Shown piece after piece: positions 14,931 to 15,122 of a stretch of DNA of 15,122 nt. Location: contig DNNJ01000386.1 in NCBI GenBank assembly GCA_003487955.1, forward strand, positions 45,690 to 60,811, in the 5' to 3' direction. The stretch comes from Clostridiales bacterium. Its GTDB lineage: Bacteria > Bacillota > Clostridia > Tissierellales > Sedimentibacteraceae. Numbering within the stretch: position 1 is the stretch's first letter; each line of letters begins with the position of its first letter. Both the position numbers and the translations under genes were made by a program. Below the pieces are notes generated by a model. The model saw only the letters and a list, made by a program, of their open reading frames with translations. It made no database searches and was not told the DNA's origin.

Positions 14931-14940
14931 AATTGTTTAT

Positions 14941-15037
14941 CCTCATCTGCCGGTTAATACCGCTGGAATTAGCACCATATTCCTTAGATTGGTTGCCGGA
15001 CTTCATTGGGCCAGATCCCTCCGTCACTCTTGATGAA
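14941..15037 (-). ncRNA. SAM-I (S-box) riboswitch aptamer
   Basis: The minus strand carries the S-box consensus in order: ATCAAGAG, GGAGGGATCTGGCCC, AATGAAGTCCGGCAACC, AAGGAATATGGTGCTAATTCC and finally GATGAGG. The P1 helix forms from TTCATC (15037-15032) and GATGAG (14947-14942). It binds SAM and, with the following terminator, shuts off metF, the activation protein and metH when SAM is abundant. The match is strong and contains no gaps in the core. Confidence 0.95.
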
Positions 15038-15059
15038 TTTTATTAAATTATTAAAATAC

Positions 15060-15089
15060 AGTATATAACTAATAATATTAAAATGTCAA
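15060..15089 (-). promoter_or_regulatory. Promoter of the metF-metH operon
   Basis: On the minus strand, a consensus TTGACA (15089-15084) and TATACT (15065-15060) are separated by 18 bases. A TATATA with a 16-base spacer is an alternative. Transcription would begin a few bases before the SAM-I aptamer. Confidence 0.6.
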
Positions 15090-15122
15090 TAGTAAAAAAA
15101 TTTGAATTATTTTCGCTGTAAA

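Noticed and set aside
14839..15027. Minus-strand open frame of 62 residues upstream of metF
   Set aside because: It lies wholly over the SAM-I riboswitch and its terminator, whose conserved RNA structure explains the sequence.

Overview
The window comes from a low-GC Gram-positive anaerobe, most likely in the Clostridia or Tissierellia. The signs are an AT-rich sequence, strong AAGGAGG-type ribosome binding sites, GTG and TTG starts, a SAM-I (S-box) riboswitch with an intrinsic terminator, UGA used as selenocysteine, and a split clostridial-type methionine synthase. The genus cannot be read from the sequence alone.

Layout. (1) Positions 1-1368: a rightward terminator from a gene outside the window, then a leftward MATE multidrug/cation antiporter. 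(2) 1369-1733: an intergenic stretch with divergent promoters, a possible decayed coding fragment and a short GGGGACGG repeat element. (3) 1734-5601: four rightward genes with no obvious common pathway: an E2/CAT-fold acyltransferase-like protein lacking the catalytic His, a stand-alone B3/B4 domain protein, an MFS transporter, and a lipoprotein with seven 23-residue MORN repeats. A bidirectional terminator closes this block. (4) 5721-10713: a selenium module of two divergent operons. Leftward run csd-like PLP enzyme, a LysR regulator and selD. Rightward run yedE, a TusA/YedF-like carrier and a DUF3343 protein. (5) 10892-15089: a leftward methionine/one-carbon operon, metF, a stand-alone MetH activation-domain protein and metH (without that domain), behind a promoter and a SAM-I riboswitch.

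How the genes work together. In the selenium module, YedE is predicted to import a selenium or sulfur species, and the TusA-like protein and perhaps DUF3343 to carry it. The class V PLP enzyme can mobilise S or Se, and SelD makes selenophosphate. SelD is itself a selenoprotein: its active-site residue 17 is an in-frame UGA (6711-6713), so a simple ORF call starts it 29 residues too late. In the methionine operon MetF makes 5-methyl-THF, MetH moves the methyl group to homocysteine through cobalamin, and the small partner protein is predicted to reductively reactivate the cobalamin. The riboswitch turns the operon off when SAM is plentiful.

The strongest points are the UGA-containing selD, the compact selenium locus with a DUF of unknown role and a candidate LysR operator in its divergent promoter region, and the split metH operon. 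No tRNA, rRNA, CRISPR array or intact mobile element was seen.
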